Below, in pieces: positions 1 to 8,705 of a stretch of DNA of 64,000 nucleotides (position 1 is its first letter; every line of letters begins with the position of its first letter). A program made the translations under genes and the position numbers. Location of the stretch: assembly GCF_028751195.1 (NCBI RefSeq), contig NZ_CP066784.1, positions 372,001 through 436,000 of the forward strand, read 5' to 3'. The notes under the pieces are model-generated. The model made no database searches and was not told the origin of the DNA. It saw nothing but the letters and a program-made list of their open reading frames with translations. The stretch is from Alicyclobacillus sp. ALC3. GTDB taxonomy: Bacteria; Bacillota; Bacilli; Alicyclobacillales; Alicyclobacillaceae.

Positions 1-864
1 GGATGTAAAACCACCTTCCGGAATCAGGTGGCCTGAGTACTCAAGCGTCTCACCGCCAGCGATGAGTTTACGGATGTAAGGATGTTGTTTCATCGCATCG
101 AGTACTTCGTAAGGCTTGATGTGACGTTTGCGCAGGTCGTTTACCATAACACCGACACCAAGCGACAAGGTCTCGTTGTTGGTGTAGAGGAATCCGAGTC
201 CTGCCATGTCCATCGTGCCACCGATCAGTTCAATCGTGCACCCTTCTCCGCTCTCAAGGTTAAAGCGGTCTTCAATCTTCTCTTTGGGCAACCGGATAAC
301 TTCCTTCACGGCGAGCGACACTTCATCCGGTCGCCACTCACGGTGCGCACCCAACTGTTTGCCAAGCAGCGAGTTCACCCCGTCGGCGAGAATCACTATG
401 TTTGCCAGCAGGTCACCGTCCTCGCGGTCTGTTCGGACGCCGATGACTTGCTCACCCTGTTTCAAAATCTCGGTCACAACCGTCTGGTACACCGGCACAG
501 CGCCCGCGGCTTGCGCCTTGCCCGCAAACCAGGGGTCAAACTTCACGCGCAGACCCGTCCAACAGTTTGGCGGATTCTTGAACCGTTCGTTCCTATGCCC
601 AACGGTCACGACACCGTCGTCAGACAACAGCGCCATCCGCTGTTCAATGACGTTTCTCTCCAGTGGTGCTTCCTTCCAAAACTCAGGGACTAGGTCTTCC
701 ACTTGCTGGCGATAAATGACACCGCCAAAAATATTCTTCGCTCCTGGAAACTCGCCACGCTCAATCAGTGCTACTTTCAGTCCTCCGCGCGCCATCGTTA
801 AAGCAGCAGCAGTACCAGCGGGCCCTGCGCCAACTACGATCACATCAAACCGTTCGTCCGCCAC
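1..864 (-). CDS. fixC: FixC, electron transfer flavoprotein-quinone oxidoreductase (3' end outside window)
   Basis: FAD-dependent subunit that passes electrons from the FixAB flavoprotein to the quinone pool at the membrane. Translation from a GTG at 864 gives an N-terminal dinucleotide-binding motif (VIVVGAGPAGTAAA), then a GAKNIFGG segment and a later ILADGVNS FAD-contact motif, all typical of FixC/ETF-QO. A good AGGAG lies just upstream of the GTG. The start overlaps the end of fixB by 20 bases, which suggests translational coupling. About 288 codons are present; the family is about 430 residues, so the C-terminus and any fixX lie beyond base 1. Function is assigned from family resemblance. 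Confidence 0.92.
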   Translation of the reverse strand, partial: MADERFDVIVVGAGPAGTAAALTMARGGLKVALIERGEFPGAKNIFGGVIYRQQVEDLVPEFWKEAPLERNVIEQRMALLSDDGVVTVGHRNERFKNPPNCWTGLRVKFDPWFAGKAQAAGAVPVYQTVVTEILKQGEQVIGVRTDREDGDLLANIVILADGVNSLLGKQLGAHREWRPDEVSLAVKEVIRLPKEKIEDRFNLESGEGCTIELIGGTMDMAGLGFLYTNNETLSLGVGVMVNDLRKRHIKPYEVLDAMKQHPYIRKLIAGGETLEYSGHLIPEGGFTS

Positions 865-1939
865 TGGCCGTCAACTCCTCTCCTCGTGCAAGCCGCGCCC
901 GAAATGCCTCAGTAAGCGCCGGGATGACGTCGAACAAGTCCCCTACAATCCCGTACTGTGCGACTTGAAAAATTGGGGCCTCAGGATCGCTGTTGATGGC
1001 AATGATGGACTCCGAATTCTGCATCCCCACGACGTGCTGAATAGCTCCCGAAATGCCAGCAGCGATATAAAGCTTGGGTCGAACGGTAGATCCCGTTTGT
1101 CCCACCTGGTGTGGATGGTCAATCCAACCGGCCTCAACGGCTACGCGCGAAGCTCCGACAACTCCGCCGAGGACGTCTGCAAGCTTTTGTAGCAGTTGAA
1201 ATCCTTCCGGTCCTCCTACCCCCCGACCGCCTGCAACGATGACGTCCGCAGCTTCCAGGTCAATGCGGTTTGTGTCTTCGACAAATTGCAGGACCTGCGC
1301 ATTCATCACCTGGTTTTCGAGCGGATAAGGTACGTGAATGATTTCACCAGTCCGTGTTTCATCTTTCGCCAACGCCTTAAACACGCCAGGGCGAGCCGTC
1401 GCCATCTGCGGTTTAAATTGCTTGCAGAGAATAGTGGCCATCTGCTTTTCCGAAAACGCGGGACGCGTCGCGTGCAGCAAGCGGTCTTCGTCGACTTCAA
1501 GCTGTGTGCAGTCTGCTGTTAGTCCAGTCGGCAAGTGCGTGGCGATGGCACCAGCAAGGTCGCGCCCGGTGTACGTTGCACCAAACAGCACGATCTCGGG
1601 TTTGAAATCGTGGATCACTTCCAGACATACGCGACTGTACGGCCGCGTGCGGTACTGTTCAAGTTCCAAGTGGTCACATACGTACACACGGTCTGCCCCG
1701 TAATAAATCGCCTGCCGCGCCACATCATCTACGTGGTGGCCGATAGCGAGCGCCAAGAGTTCAGTTCCAAGTTGGTCGGCAAGTCGGCGGCCTTCACCAA
1801 GCAACTGCCACGATACGTTTTTGGCGACTCCATCTCGTTGTTCGAGGACTACCAACAACCCTTGATACGCACGCCAGTCGACTTCGCTCTCCGGTTGCAG
1901 ACCTACCGCCTTCTTCTGCGGTCGTGCCTCCATCTGCAT
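845..1939 (-). CDS. fixB: FixB, electron transfer flavoprotein alpha subunit
   Basis: Alpha subunit of the FixAB electron transfer flavoprotein, 364 residues. It has the ETF alpha N-terminal domain followed by the C-terminal FAD-binding domain with the VAGGRGVGGPEGF segment, the GQTGSTVRPKLYIAAGISG stretch and INSDPEAPIF near the end, which are the classic FAD-domain signatures. It is translated directly after fixA with a 9-base gap, and fixC follows with an overlap, so the three are one operon. Two close ATG codons (1939 and 1933) could start it; the second has better spacing from the GAGGGGAG ribosome site. In FixABCX complexes this subunit takes part in flavin-based electron bifurcation from NADH. 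Confidence 0.93.
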   Translation of the reverse strand: MQMEARPQKKAVGLQPESEVDWRAYQGLLVVLEQRDGVAKNVSWQLLGEGRRLADQLGTELLALAIGHHVDDVARQAIYYGADRVYVCDHLELEQYRTRPYSRVCLEVIHDFKPEIVLFGATYTGRDLAGAIATHLPTGLTADCTQLEVDEDRLLHATRPAFSEKQMATILCKQFKPQMATARPGVFKALAKDETRTGEIIHVPYPLENQVMNAQVLQFVEDTNRIDLEAADVIVAGGRGVGGPEGFQLLQKLADVLGGVVGASRVAVEAGWIDHPHQVGQTGSTVRPKLYIAAGISGAIQHVVGMQNSESIIAINSDPEAPIFQVAQYGIVGDLFDVIPALTEAFRARLARGEELTASGGRTV

Positions 1940-1948
1940 CTACTCCCC

Positions 1949-2782
1949 TCAAACCTGGTTAAGCGCCTCGAACACGTGGCTTTCATCCAGGCGCTCCAGC
2001 AACTTGTCAACGGTCTCCCCGAGCGTCTGCCCCGAAATCATCTCAGTGTTCACCTGACGGGCTTCCGGAACCCAAGATTTACTAACTATCGTCGGCGACC
2101 CGCGCAAGCCGATTTTGTTGCGGTCCAGATCAGGGAAATCGGCCGTGGTCCACACAACGGGTTTGTACCGTACGGACCGCAGAACACCTGGCAGGCTGGC
2201 TCTTCTGGGCTGATTCAATTCAGCAAGTGCTGTAATCAGGACAGGAAGTTCCGCCTTGACTCGTTGTACGCCGTCTTCCAAGTGGCGACGGACAGTGATC
2301 GTCCGCTGTGTGGGGTCAAGCTCCTCAATGTCTTCGACGTACGTCAGCTGTTCACAGTCGAGACGGCACGCGACACCCGGCCCGACCTGCCCCGTGTCTC
2401 CGTCAAGTGTCTGTTTGCCACAGAAGACGATGTCGACCGGCCCCCAGGTTTCGGCGCACTTTTCTACCGTCTTCGCCACGACATACGAGGTCGCTAACGT
2501 ATCCGCCCCTGCAAAGGCTCGGTCAGTGACCAAGACACCTTCGTCCGCCCCCATCGCGATGCACTCTTTGAGTGCCTGCTCTGCTGTCGGCGGCCCCATC
2601 GTGATAACCGTCACGCGACCGCCGAATTGTTCTTTCAGTTGGATCGCGGCTTCGACACCCCGAGTGTCAAAATAATTGACAATCGCGGGAACGCCTAGGC
2701 GAATCATGGTATTCGTCTTCGGGTCAATGCGGATCTCGCGACTGTCTGGTACCTGCTTAATGCAAGCGACAAAGTGCAGCAT
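1949..2782 (-). CDS. fixA: FixA, electron transfer flavoprotein beta subunit
   Basis: Beta subunit of the electron transfer flavoprotein, 277 residues. The N-terminus (CIKQVPDSREIRIDPKTNT) and the central FCGKQTLDGDTGQVGP segment are diagnostic of ETF beta/FixA. First gene of the fixABC run, with GGAGG 7 bases before the ATG at 2782. In the family, FixA carries NAD(H)-facing flavin chemistry and FixC reduces quinone, so the cluster links NADH or acyl-CoA oxidation to the respiratory chain. Whether this set bifurcates to ferredoxin cannot be decided without fixX and the rest of fixC. Confidence 0.93.
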   Translation of the reverse strand: MLHFVACIKQVPDSREIRIDPKTNTMIRLGVPAIVNYFDTRGVEAAIQLKEQFGGRVTVITMGPPTAEQALKECIAMGADEGVLVTDRAFAGADTLATSYVVAKTVEKCAETWGPVDIVFCGKQTLDGDTGQVGPGVACRLDCEQLTYVEDIEELDPTQRTITVRRHLEDGVQRVKAELPVLITALAELNQPRRASLPGVLRSVRYKPVVWTTADFPDLDRNKIGLRGSPTIVSKSWVPEARQVNTEMISGQTLGETVDKLLERLDESHVFEALNQV

Positions 2783-2809
2783 GGTTCATCCTCCAGTCTC
2801 CCTCATTTG

Positions 2810-2839
2810 CCAGAAGCGCTGAGATGACAGTGCTTCTGG
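2810..2839. terminator. Hairpin between the usp gene and fixA
   Basis: CCAGAAGC and GCTTCTGG form an 8-bp stem that extends by a further CT/AG pair after one mismatch. It lies between the stop of usp (2857) and the start of fixA (2782). There is no clear T-run on the minus strand, so it may be a weak terminator or an mRNA-processing hairpin that lowers read-through into fixABC. Confidence 0.4.
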
Positions 2840-2856
2840 GCCAGTGTGCGCCAAAC

Positions 2857-3306
2857 TCAGGATGCACTGGCGTCGTTGTTGCGCTGGCCGCGCACCACGA
2901 GCACCGGAACCGTTGCGTGCCGCACCACGGCTTGACTGACACTGCCAAGCAACGCTCTTTGTACCGAACCTTTGCCGTGGCTGCCAACAACGATCAGGTC
3001 GACTTGCTCTTTGTCGGCCAGGTCGCAGATTACATTTGCTGGCACTCCACGTGATGTGAAGAAGCGAACTCGTGGGTCATCAGCAAACACTTGCACGAAA
3101 GACTCGCGGGCTTCTTCTACGGCTTCTCTTTCGTGTCGTTCGATGTCCGGTAGAATTGTGCCAGTGTCAAACGAGTACGCCATCGGCGCTATGACATACA
3201 CCACCAACAGCTGCGCCTCAGGGAACGCCGTCAAGAATGAGCGAACTTGGCGGCCTGCTTCGACCGAGGAGTTGGATCCGTCAGTGGCTAGCAAGATTTT
3301 CTTCAT
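2857..3306 (-). CDS. Universal stress protein (UspA family)
   Basis: Cytoplasmic 149-residue single Usp domain. It starts KKILLATDGSNSS and ends with the nucleotide-binding pattern GSHGKGSVQRALLGSVSQAV, that is G-x2-G-x9-G-S/T, the mark of ATP-binding Usp proteins. The start at 3306 has AAGGAG nine bases upstream. An upstream in-frame extension to 3363 would run through a strong hairpin and is rejected. It lies 75 bases ahead of fixA on the same strand, so co-expression with the electron-transfer genes is possible. The specific stress role cannot be told from sequence. Confidence 0.88.
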   Translation of the reverse strand: MKKILLATDGSNSSVEAGRQVRSFLTAFPEAQLLVVYVIAPMAYSFDTGTILPDIERHEREAVEEARESFVQVFADDPRVRFFTSRGVPANVICDLADKEQVDLIVVGSHGKGSVQRALLGSVSQAVVRHATVPVLVVRGQRNNDASAS

Positions 3307-3332
3307 TTCATCTCGCTCCTTTACAATCAAAG

Positions 3333-3375
3333 TGAGGGTACAGGCACCTGCGATCAACGGCACCCTGTACCCTCA
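3333..3375 (-). terminator. 12-bp perfect stem between the Pat-like gene and usp
   Basis: TGAGGGTACAGG pairs perfectly with CCTGTACCCTCA around a 19-base loop. It lies after the stop of the acetyltransferase gene (3479) and before the usp start (3306). It is most simply the terminator of the upstream gene, although it could also act as a leader structure for usp. There is no long T-run. Confidence 0.5.
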
Positions 3376-3478
3376 ATCTACAAATTTTCCGCCATGGACA
3401 ACAGAACCACCTGGATGATTTGTAGTGACCGACTGGACTAGTACGAACGGACGACAGCGTGTGTGGGATACAATTCAA

Positions 3479-5941
3479 CTAGACACTTGAACGCACGACC
3501 CAGTCACCACGCAAACGACAGTGTCCATGGAGTACAAAGGGCGCTCCCTGCGCCGAAACCACGACGTGACCAAGCGTCACTTGTTCTATCCCAAGCCCTT
3601 CGTCCATCAAGCGAGACACGCGCAGCAGCAACGCGCGCAACGCCAACCGTTGCTGCTCGGAGAGTGGGTGGCCTGAGGTGAGTACGCCGCCCGCTGTCCA
3701 TTGCTCTTCGAGTCCACTGACCACGGTCTTTGCATCAAGATCTGTCAGGGGTAAGATTCGCAAGATGTCAGCACCGGACGGAGGCGGTTCAATTCGACAA
3801 CCTACGCGGAGCACAGGTCCAAACCACGCGTCCTCCATACATTCAACCCAAAGTTGCAGCTGAGAAACTTGGGGTATCGACCCGCTGACCACAGGTGAGA
3901 CCTGAATTCCAGCTGCACTGAGCAACGGCTGAATCTCTGCTGAATTCATCTCCCGGCGACCAGAGTTCGCGAACCGGCGAACCAAAGCTTGCAGAGTATC
4001 GCGGTCGTATCCATCTAAATCCGGCAGATGACCTCTGGGGCACCGCAGGTAATCATGGTAGTCCGTGGCTCGAGCCAGTGCGCGGATGGCCTGCTCCGGA
4101 AAAGGGTAGACAGGAATCCGGTCGCCATCCGCGTAGACGTAGCGAACCTCCATCTCGTCCGTCATGACAATGGCTACAATCGGTTTCGGCAGAGTTGAGC
4201 TGTTGCGGGATGGGGCCCTTTCCTGCATCCGATGCGACTGATGATAGCTGCGAACGGCAGCACTCACGTGCTCGAGCACATTCGCCTCATCGGCAAATCC
4301 CACGCAGACAAATATCACGAGCACAGCGTCGATATTCGGGTTGTTCAAATACGCCGTAACCGCCGCCTCATATCCAGCACCAGACTCCTTGAACCCTAGG
4401 TCTGTTGGCCGGACAGCAAGTTCAAGACCGTGCGTGCGCAGTGCATCTGCGGCCAGAACTGCTCCACCCGCGGTGTTGCTGACGATGCCAATGCGCCGGC
4501 CTTCCGGAAGCGGTGACATTGACAATAGGGCGGCTGTTTCGAGCAATTCTTGAACACTGTCCAACTGGAGAATGCCGGTCTGCTCAAACAGCGCGCGCAC
4601 CAGTCGGTCGCTCACGGCCAGCGTTGGCTGTCGCGACTCTGACACGAGTGCCCCAGTGCTGGAGCGAGCGCCCTTGACGACAAGAATGGGCTTTTCTCTC
4701 GTGACCCTGCGAGCAATGCGAGCGAACTTGCGAGGGTTTCCGAATGACTCCAAGTGCAACGCGATGATACGCGTGCTCGGGTCATCCTCCCACACCTGCA
4801 GCAAATCGTTGCCCGAGATGTCCGCCTTGTTCCCCATGCTGACAAAGCTGGAAACGCCAATACCAATGCGACTCGCGTACCTCATCATGGCCAAACCAAG
4901 CGATCCAGACTGACTCGCAATGGCGAGGTCACCCTGTTCCGGAAGAGACTCGGCAAAACTCAGGTTTGCACGAATTTCCGACGCCGTATTGAGAAGCCCA
5001 AGTGAGTTCGGCCCGAGCAACCGAATCCCGGCAGCCCGCAGTTTTTGGACAATTTTACGTTCTATGTCTTCCCCTGTCTGTCCGTGCTCTGCAAAACCAG
5101 GTGACGCGATGACGACTCCACGGACGTGTGCGACAGAGCACTCATCGACCAAGTGCAAGATGCGCTCAGGCGTTCCAACGAGTACAGCAAGGTCGACGGG
5201 TTCAGACAGTGCGGCGAGCGTCGCTGTCGCATCCCCTTTACAGCTCTCACTACGGGCGGAAAAGACTCGTCCTGTGTACCAACTCGACCGCAGGTGTGCG
5301 AGCAAAGTATCGCGGAGATTTCTAGCGCCAGGGTCGGCAGCCACTACAGCCACAGTGCGTGGTTGCAGAAACGGCAGCAGAGATGTCACCGTGGCAAGCT
5401 TTTCACGAGCCGCCTGCATCGCTTGCTGACGTTCGGTTTGTGTGAGCGGCAGGACGAACTCTACCTCCGTCCCATGCCGAGCAGTCGCAAATTCATACCC
5501 GCTAGTCGCGAACATGCGGATCATCTTCTGGTTGTCACTGAGAACTCTTGCGACGAACTGCCGATACCCATGTCGATAGGCGTGTTCAGCCAAGTGCTCC
5601 AGCAACAAGGTTCCGACTCCTCGTCCTTGCAACGTATCCTCGACAAGCATTGACACTTCAGCGGCAGATGGGCTTTCGGCAGTGTAAGACCCGACCGCGA
5701 TGGCGCGGTCTGCCGATAGACAGACGATGCCTAGGCGTTGTAGCCCATTTCCCTCGGTCAGTTGCTGCAGGAACTCATCTGGAACATCTCTGGTGGCGTG
5801 AAAGAACCGATAGTACATGCTCTGTGCTGACACGCGGTGAAACAAGTCCTTCAAAAGCCGTCTGTCTTCATCAGTGTCGCAGAGCGTCCGGAATTCACAT
5901 ACACGCCCGTCGCGCAGTATGACTCTCGACACGTACGCCAC
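3479..5941 (-). CDS. Pat-like protein: N-terminal GNAT acetyltransferase fused to a decayed NDP-forming acyl-CoA synthetase
   Basis: 820 residues. Residues 1-165 are a GNAT domain; the V-E-D-x3-Q-G-R-G-V-G-T acetyl-CoA loop is near residue 100. About 185-600 match the CoA-binding and ligase-CoA domains of ADP-forming acyl-CoA synthetases (LLGPNSLG, IASQSGSLG, SMGNKADISGND). Such fusions are protein lysine acetyltransferases (Pat) that regulate acyl-CoA synthetases. Two losses stand out. The SHTGA phosphohistidine site is replaced by SESRQP, as in other Pat proteins. In the C-terminal ATP-grasp part (about 645-790) roughly 70 residues that normally hold the ATP-binding lysine are missing. A GTG at 5932 has better ribosome-site spacing than the GTG at 5941. 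Confidence 0.82.
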   Translation of the reverse strand: MAYVSRVILRDGRVCEFRTLCDTDEDRRLLKDLFHRVSAQSMYYRFFHATRDVPDEFLQQLTEGNGLQRLGIVCLSADRAIAVGSYTAESPSAAEVSMLVEDTLQGRGVGTLLLEHLAEHAYRHGYRQFVARVLSDNQKMIRMFATSGYEFATARHGTEVEFVLPLTQTERQQAMQAAREKLATVTSLLPFLQPRTVAVVAADPGARNLRDTLLAHLRSSWYTGRVFSARSESCKGDATATLAALSEPVDLAVLVGTPERILHLVDECSVAHVRGVVIASPGFAEHGQTGEDIERKIVQKLRAAGIRLLGPNSLGLLNTASEIRANLSFAESLPEQGDLAIASQSGSLGLAMMRYASRIGIGVSSFVSMGNKADISGNDLLQVWEDDPSTRIIALHLESFGNPRKFARIARRVTREKPILVVKGARSSTGALVSESRQPTLAVSDRLVRALFEQTGILQLDSVQELLETAALLSMSPLPEGRRIGIVSNTAGGAVLAADALRTHGLELAVRPTDLGFKESGAGYEAAVTAYLNNPNIDAVLVIFVCVGFADEANVLEHVSAAVRSYHQSHRMQERAPSRNSSTLPKPIVAIVMTDEMEVRYVYADGDRIPVYPFPEQAIRALARATDYHDYLRCPRGHLPDLDGYDRDTLQALVRRFANSGRREMNSAEIQPLLSAAGIQVSPVVSGSIPQVSQLQLWVECMEDAWFGPVLRVGCRIEPPPSGADILRILPLTDLDAKTVVSGLEEQWTAGGVLTSGHPLSEQQRLALRALLLRVSRLMDEGLGIEQVTLGHVVVSAQGAPFVLHGHCRLRGDWVVRSSV

Positions 5942-6090
5942 CCCTTTACTGCCGCTACTCGTTCCAGAGCCAAAGCTGCGCGTTCGACCGAAATTGATTC
6001 ACTCAAACCTTACGGATTGCTCTGCCAGCCAACCAGATGCAGGCGATGCATTTCTCCGGCAAGAAAAGACTACGCGGGCAACCAATAGAA

Positions 6091-6888
6091 CTAGGCGATC
6101 CACCTCGCCGCCGCGTAGGCTACTGCGGCGGCAACTCCTCCGACCACCGTGGTCTGAAGCGCACTACGAAAGGCGTTAGTGCCGAGAAACTTACCTTTGC
6201 CGAAGCCGAAAATGAACAAAGCGATGAGCGTCACAAAGACGGAGATGAGCAAAGCCGTCTTCGGGTCGGGAAGAAACATGTAGGGCAACAGCGGCACCAG
6301 TCCACCCACCGCGTACGAGGCGCCAATCGTCACGGAACTGTTGCGAGCGCGTTCTGGGCGAGGCATTTCCAGCCCCAGGTCGTGCTTCATCATGAAGTCC
6401 AACCACTGCTCTCGGTCATCCGAAATTGACTCTACCGCAGCTTCCACCTGTTCATGTGGGAGCCCCCAACCAGCCAACAATGTTGCTAACTTCCGGCGCT
6501 CTTCGTCCGCCGCGTACATTACCTGTTGTTCCTTGCGTATCCGCTGGGCAACGAAGTACTCATGGTCAGACTTGACGGCGAGGTATCCGCCAAGCCCCAT
6601 GGCAATGCAACCGGCGGCAATTTCCGCCAGGCCGGCTGTAATGATGAGCGCAGTGGTGGACAGCGTGCCAGCGAGGCCAGCCGCCAGCGCGAACGGCACA
6701 GTGAGTCCGTCCGCCATGCCGATGACAACATCCCGAATCCATTCTTTACGATGATTGTGCGGCGATTCAGGTTGACTCGGTCTGGACACCTGTTCGTTCG
6801 CCGTCGGCGTCTTTGACACTTCTCTAGTGGCTGTAGTGGTGTATGGAATCGAGTAAGTTGGTGGCGCGTCGATGATACTGTGACTCAT
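6091..6888 (-). CDS. VIT/CCC1-family iron or manganese transporter
   Basis: Membrane protein of 265 residues with the VIT1/CCC1 layout: a polar N-terminus, a first membrane segment beginning IRDVVIGMADGLTVPFALAAG, a conserved GGYLAVKSDHEYF-type metal-binding loop, a charged cytoplasmic region, then three C-terminal membrane segments. Family members move Fe2+ or Mn2+ out of the cytoplasm or into stores. The ATG at 6888 follows GGGAGTGGGG; the GTG at 6915 sits immediately against its Shine-Dalgarno and is less likely. It stands alone, with no metal regulator next to it. The ion cannot be assigned from sequence. Confidence 0.85.
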   Translation of the reverse strand: MSHSIIDAPPTYSIPYTTTATREVSKTPTANEQVSRPSQPESPHNHRKEWIRDVVIGMADGLTVPFALAAGLAGTLSTTALIITAGLAEIAAGCIAMGLGGYLAVKSDHEYFVAQRIRKEQQVMYAADEERRKLATLLAGWGLPHEQVEAAVESISDDREQWLDFMMKHDLGLEMPRPERARNSSVTIGASYAVGGLVPLLPYMFLPDPKTALLISVFVTLIALFIFGFGKGKFLGTNAFRSALQTTVVGGVAAAVAYAAARWIA

Positions 6889-7060
6889 TAGCCCCACTCC
6901 CGTTCTGACGAACACTCTCCTTTCACTCTAACGTCCACATGGTCGCAGAGCACAGATACAGATCATCCATTTCTAAGTCCAACCGTACTAGTGCAAAATA
7001 ACTACGCAGCTTCTCTATGTGTTCTAATCTGACGTGATAATCTGTGTCCCCAAACGCAAA

Positions 7061-7080
7061 GGCGGGCCAACCGGCCCGCC
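7061..7080 (-). terminator. Terminator of the putrescine operon
   Basis: GGCGGGCC and GGCCCGCC form a perfect 8-bp GC stem with a 4-base loop. On the minus strand it is followed by TTTGCGTTT. It lies about 100 bases after the stop of the aldehyde dehydrogenase gene, the last gene of the minus-strand operon. Confidence 0.75.
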
Positions 7081-7110
7081 CGCTCATTACCTATGTGTCA
7101 ATCGATCGGC

Positions 7111-7183
7111 CATTACTTTCAGCCATTACTTTCAGCCATTACTTTCAGCCATTACTTTCAGCCATTACTTTCAGCCATTACTT
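7111..7183. repeat. 13-bp tandem repeat at the dehydrogenase stop codon
   Basis: Five perfect copies of CATTACTTTCAGC start at 7111, 7124, 7137, 7150 and 7163, and a partial sixth copy at 7176 contains the stop codon of the aldehyde dehydrogenase (TAA read on the minus strand, 7178-7180). The array therefore begins at the gene's stop and runs into its 3' untranslated region. Perfect copies suggest recent expansion and likely length variation between strains. On the minus strand each unit reads TAATGGCTGAAAG, so every unit carries a TAA. Confidence 0.95.
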
Positions 7184-8653
7184 AATGAAGTGCCAGTCCT
7201 TCACGACTTTGCCAGTGACGTCAGCCATGACATGCTTGATTTGCGTAAAGTCCTCGAGCGCGTACGCCGACATGTCTTTGCCAAAGCCACTCTGTTTGTA
7301 TCCACCGTGCGGCATTTCCGAGACAATCGTAATGTGGTCGTTAATCCACACTGTGCCCGCCTCGATCTGCCCGGAGACGCGGTTAGCCTTGAAGACATCG
7401 CGCGTCCAGACCGATGACGCCAGTCCATACACGACGTCGTTGGCGAGCGCAACGGCCTCGTCCTCGGTATCGAAAGGCAGTACAACCAGGACCGGTCCGA
7501 ACACTTCTTGTTGCACGATTTCCGAATCCTGTGCGACACCTGCAATCAGTGTCGGCAAGTAGTAGGCTCCCCCTGCGAGCTCAGGGTCAGCCGGTGCGGA
7601 GCCACCGACCAGCACTGTTGCGCCTGCCTGCCGCGCGCGCTCGACAAAACCGGCAACGCGATCCCGGTGCTCGACCGATATGAGGCTGCCCATCTCTGTG
7701 TCGCGGTCCATCGGCAATCCGACCTTCACTCGTGCGGTACGCGTTGTCATGCGGTCGAGAAATTCCTCGTAGACTGCCCGCTCAACGTACACGCGCGTAG
7801 CAGCAGTGCAGTCCTGGCCTGAGTTGACAAACGCGCCGACCGCGGCACCTTGCACTGCGGCGTCCATGTCTGCGTCAGCGAACACCACGAACGGCGCCTT
7901 GCCGCCGAGCTCGAGGTGCAGTTTCTTCACAGTGCCTGCAGCCTGTGCCATGATGCGCTTACCTGTAGCGGTGTCGCCAGTGAGCGAGATCATCCGGACA
8001 TCTGGGTGGTTCACCAGTGCCTCGCCGACCACACGCCCCGGGCCGGTGACGACGTTGAGAACCCCTGCAGGGATACCTGCCTCAGCCGCGGCGCGGGCCA
8101 TCTCAATCGTCGTCAGCGGTGTCAGACTGGCCGGTTTCATGACAACCGTGTTCCCGGCCGCCAACGACGGGCCAAGCTTCCAGGCCGCCATGTTCAGCGG
8201 GTAGTTCCACGGCGAAATGAGCCCGACAACGCCCATCGGTTCGCGCCGGATGGAACTCAGGTGGCCAGGCGTGTACTCCGCGCTGGCGAGGCCGGGGACC
8301 ACGCGCGCGGCACCTGCGAAAAAGCGAATGTTGTCAATCGAAAACGGCACGTCCATCGACTCTGTCATGACAATTGGTTTGCCAGTTTGGGCCGTCTCCA
8401 GTTCCGCAATCTCCGCCGCTCTCGCTGCCATGATGTCTGCCCACTTGAGCAGGAGTTCAGCGCGCCCCACCGGCCCTAGCGCGTGCCAAGCTGGGTACGC
8501 CTGCTTCGCTGCTGCGACCGCTGCGTTCAGTTCTGCCTCCCCACACTCTGCGACTTCAGCGATGACTTCACCCGTAGCTGGGTTAATGACAGCAAAGTGT
8601 TTAGCTGTGTCGACAAACTCACCGTTGATGTAACTCGCGTAGGTCTTTGTCAT
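7178..8653 (-). CDS. Aldehyde dehydrogenase, probably gamma-aminobutyraldehyde dehydrogenase
   Basis: NAD(P)-dependent aldehyde dehydrogenase, 491 residues. The catalytic cysteine is C282 in NSGQDCTAA and the general base is E248 in LELGGK; the cofactor-binding SLTGDTATGK is also present. The GQDCTAA context is typical of YdcW/PatD-type 4-aminobutanal dehydrogenases, although the family also includes betaine aldehyde and other dehydrogenases. The ATG at 8653 follows GGGAGGG; a longer in-frame extension lacks a ribosome site. It is last in the patA operon, where oxidation of 4-aminobutanal to GABA is exactly the step needed after PatA. Substrate is inferred from context and motif. Confidence 0.85.
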   Translation of the reverse strand: MTKTYASYINGEFVDTAKHFAVINPATGEVIAEVAECGEAELNAAVAAAKQAYPAWHALGPVGRAELLLKWADIMAARAAEIAELETAQTGKPIVMTESMDVPFSIDNIRFFAGAARVVPGLASAEYTPGHLSSIRREPMGVVGLISPWNYPLNMAAWKLGPSLAAGNTVVMKPASLTPLTTIEMARAAAEAGIPAGVLNVVTGPGRVVGEALVNHPDVRMISLTGDTATGKRIMAQAAGTVKKLHLELGGKAPFVVFADADMDAAVQGAAVGAFVNSGQDCTAATRVYVERAVYEEFLDRMTTRTARVKVGLPMDRDTEMGSLISVEHRDRVAGFVERARQAGATVLVGGSAPADPELAGGAYYLPTLIAGVAQDSEIVQQEVFGPVLVVLPFDTEDEAVALANDVVYGLASSVWTRDVFKANRVSGQIEAGTVWINDHITIVSEMPHGGYKQSGFGKDMSAYALEDFTQIKHVMADVTGKVVKDWHFIK

Positions 8654-8705
8654 GTCGCACCCTCCCATTCGTGATGTGACTGTAACGTGTGAAACGGACC
8701 CGCCT

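Noticed and set aside
1535-2497. A 320-codon plus-strand open frame across fixB and fixA
   Set aside because: It is antisense to two clearly conserved flavoprotein genes, has no ribosome site and no family pattern. Long shadow frames are common at this GC content.
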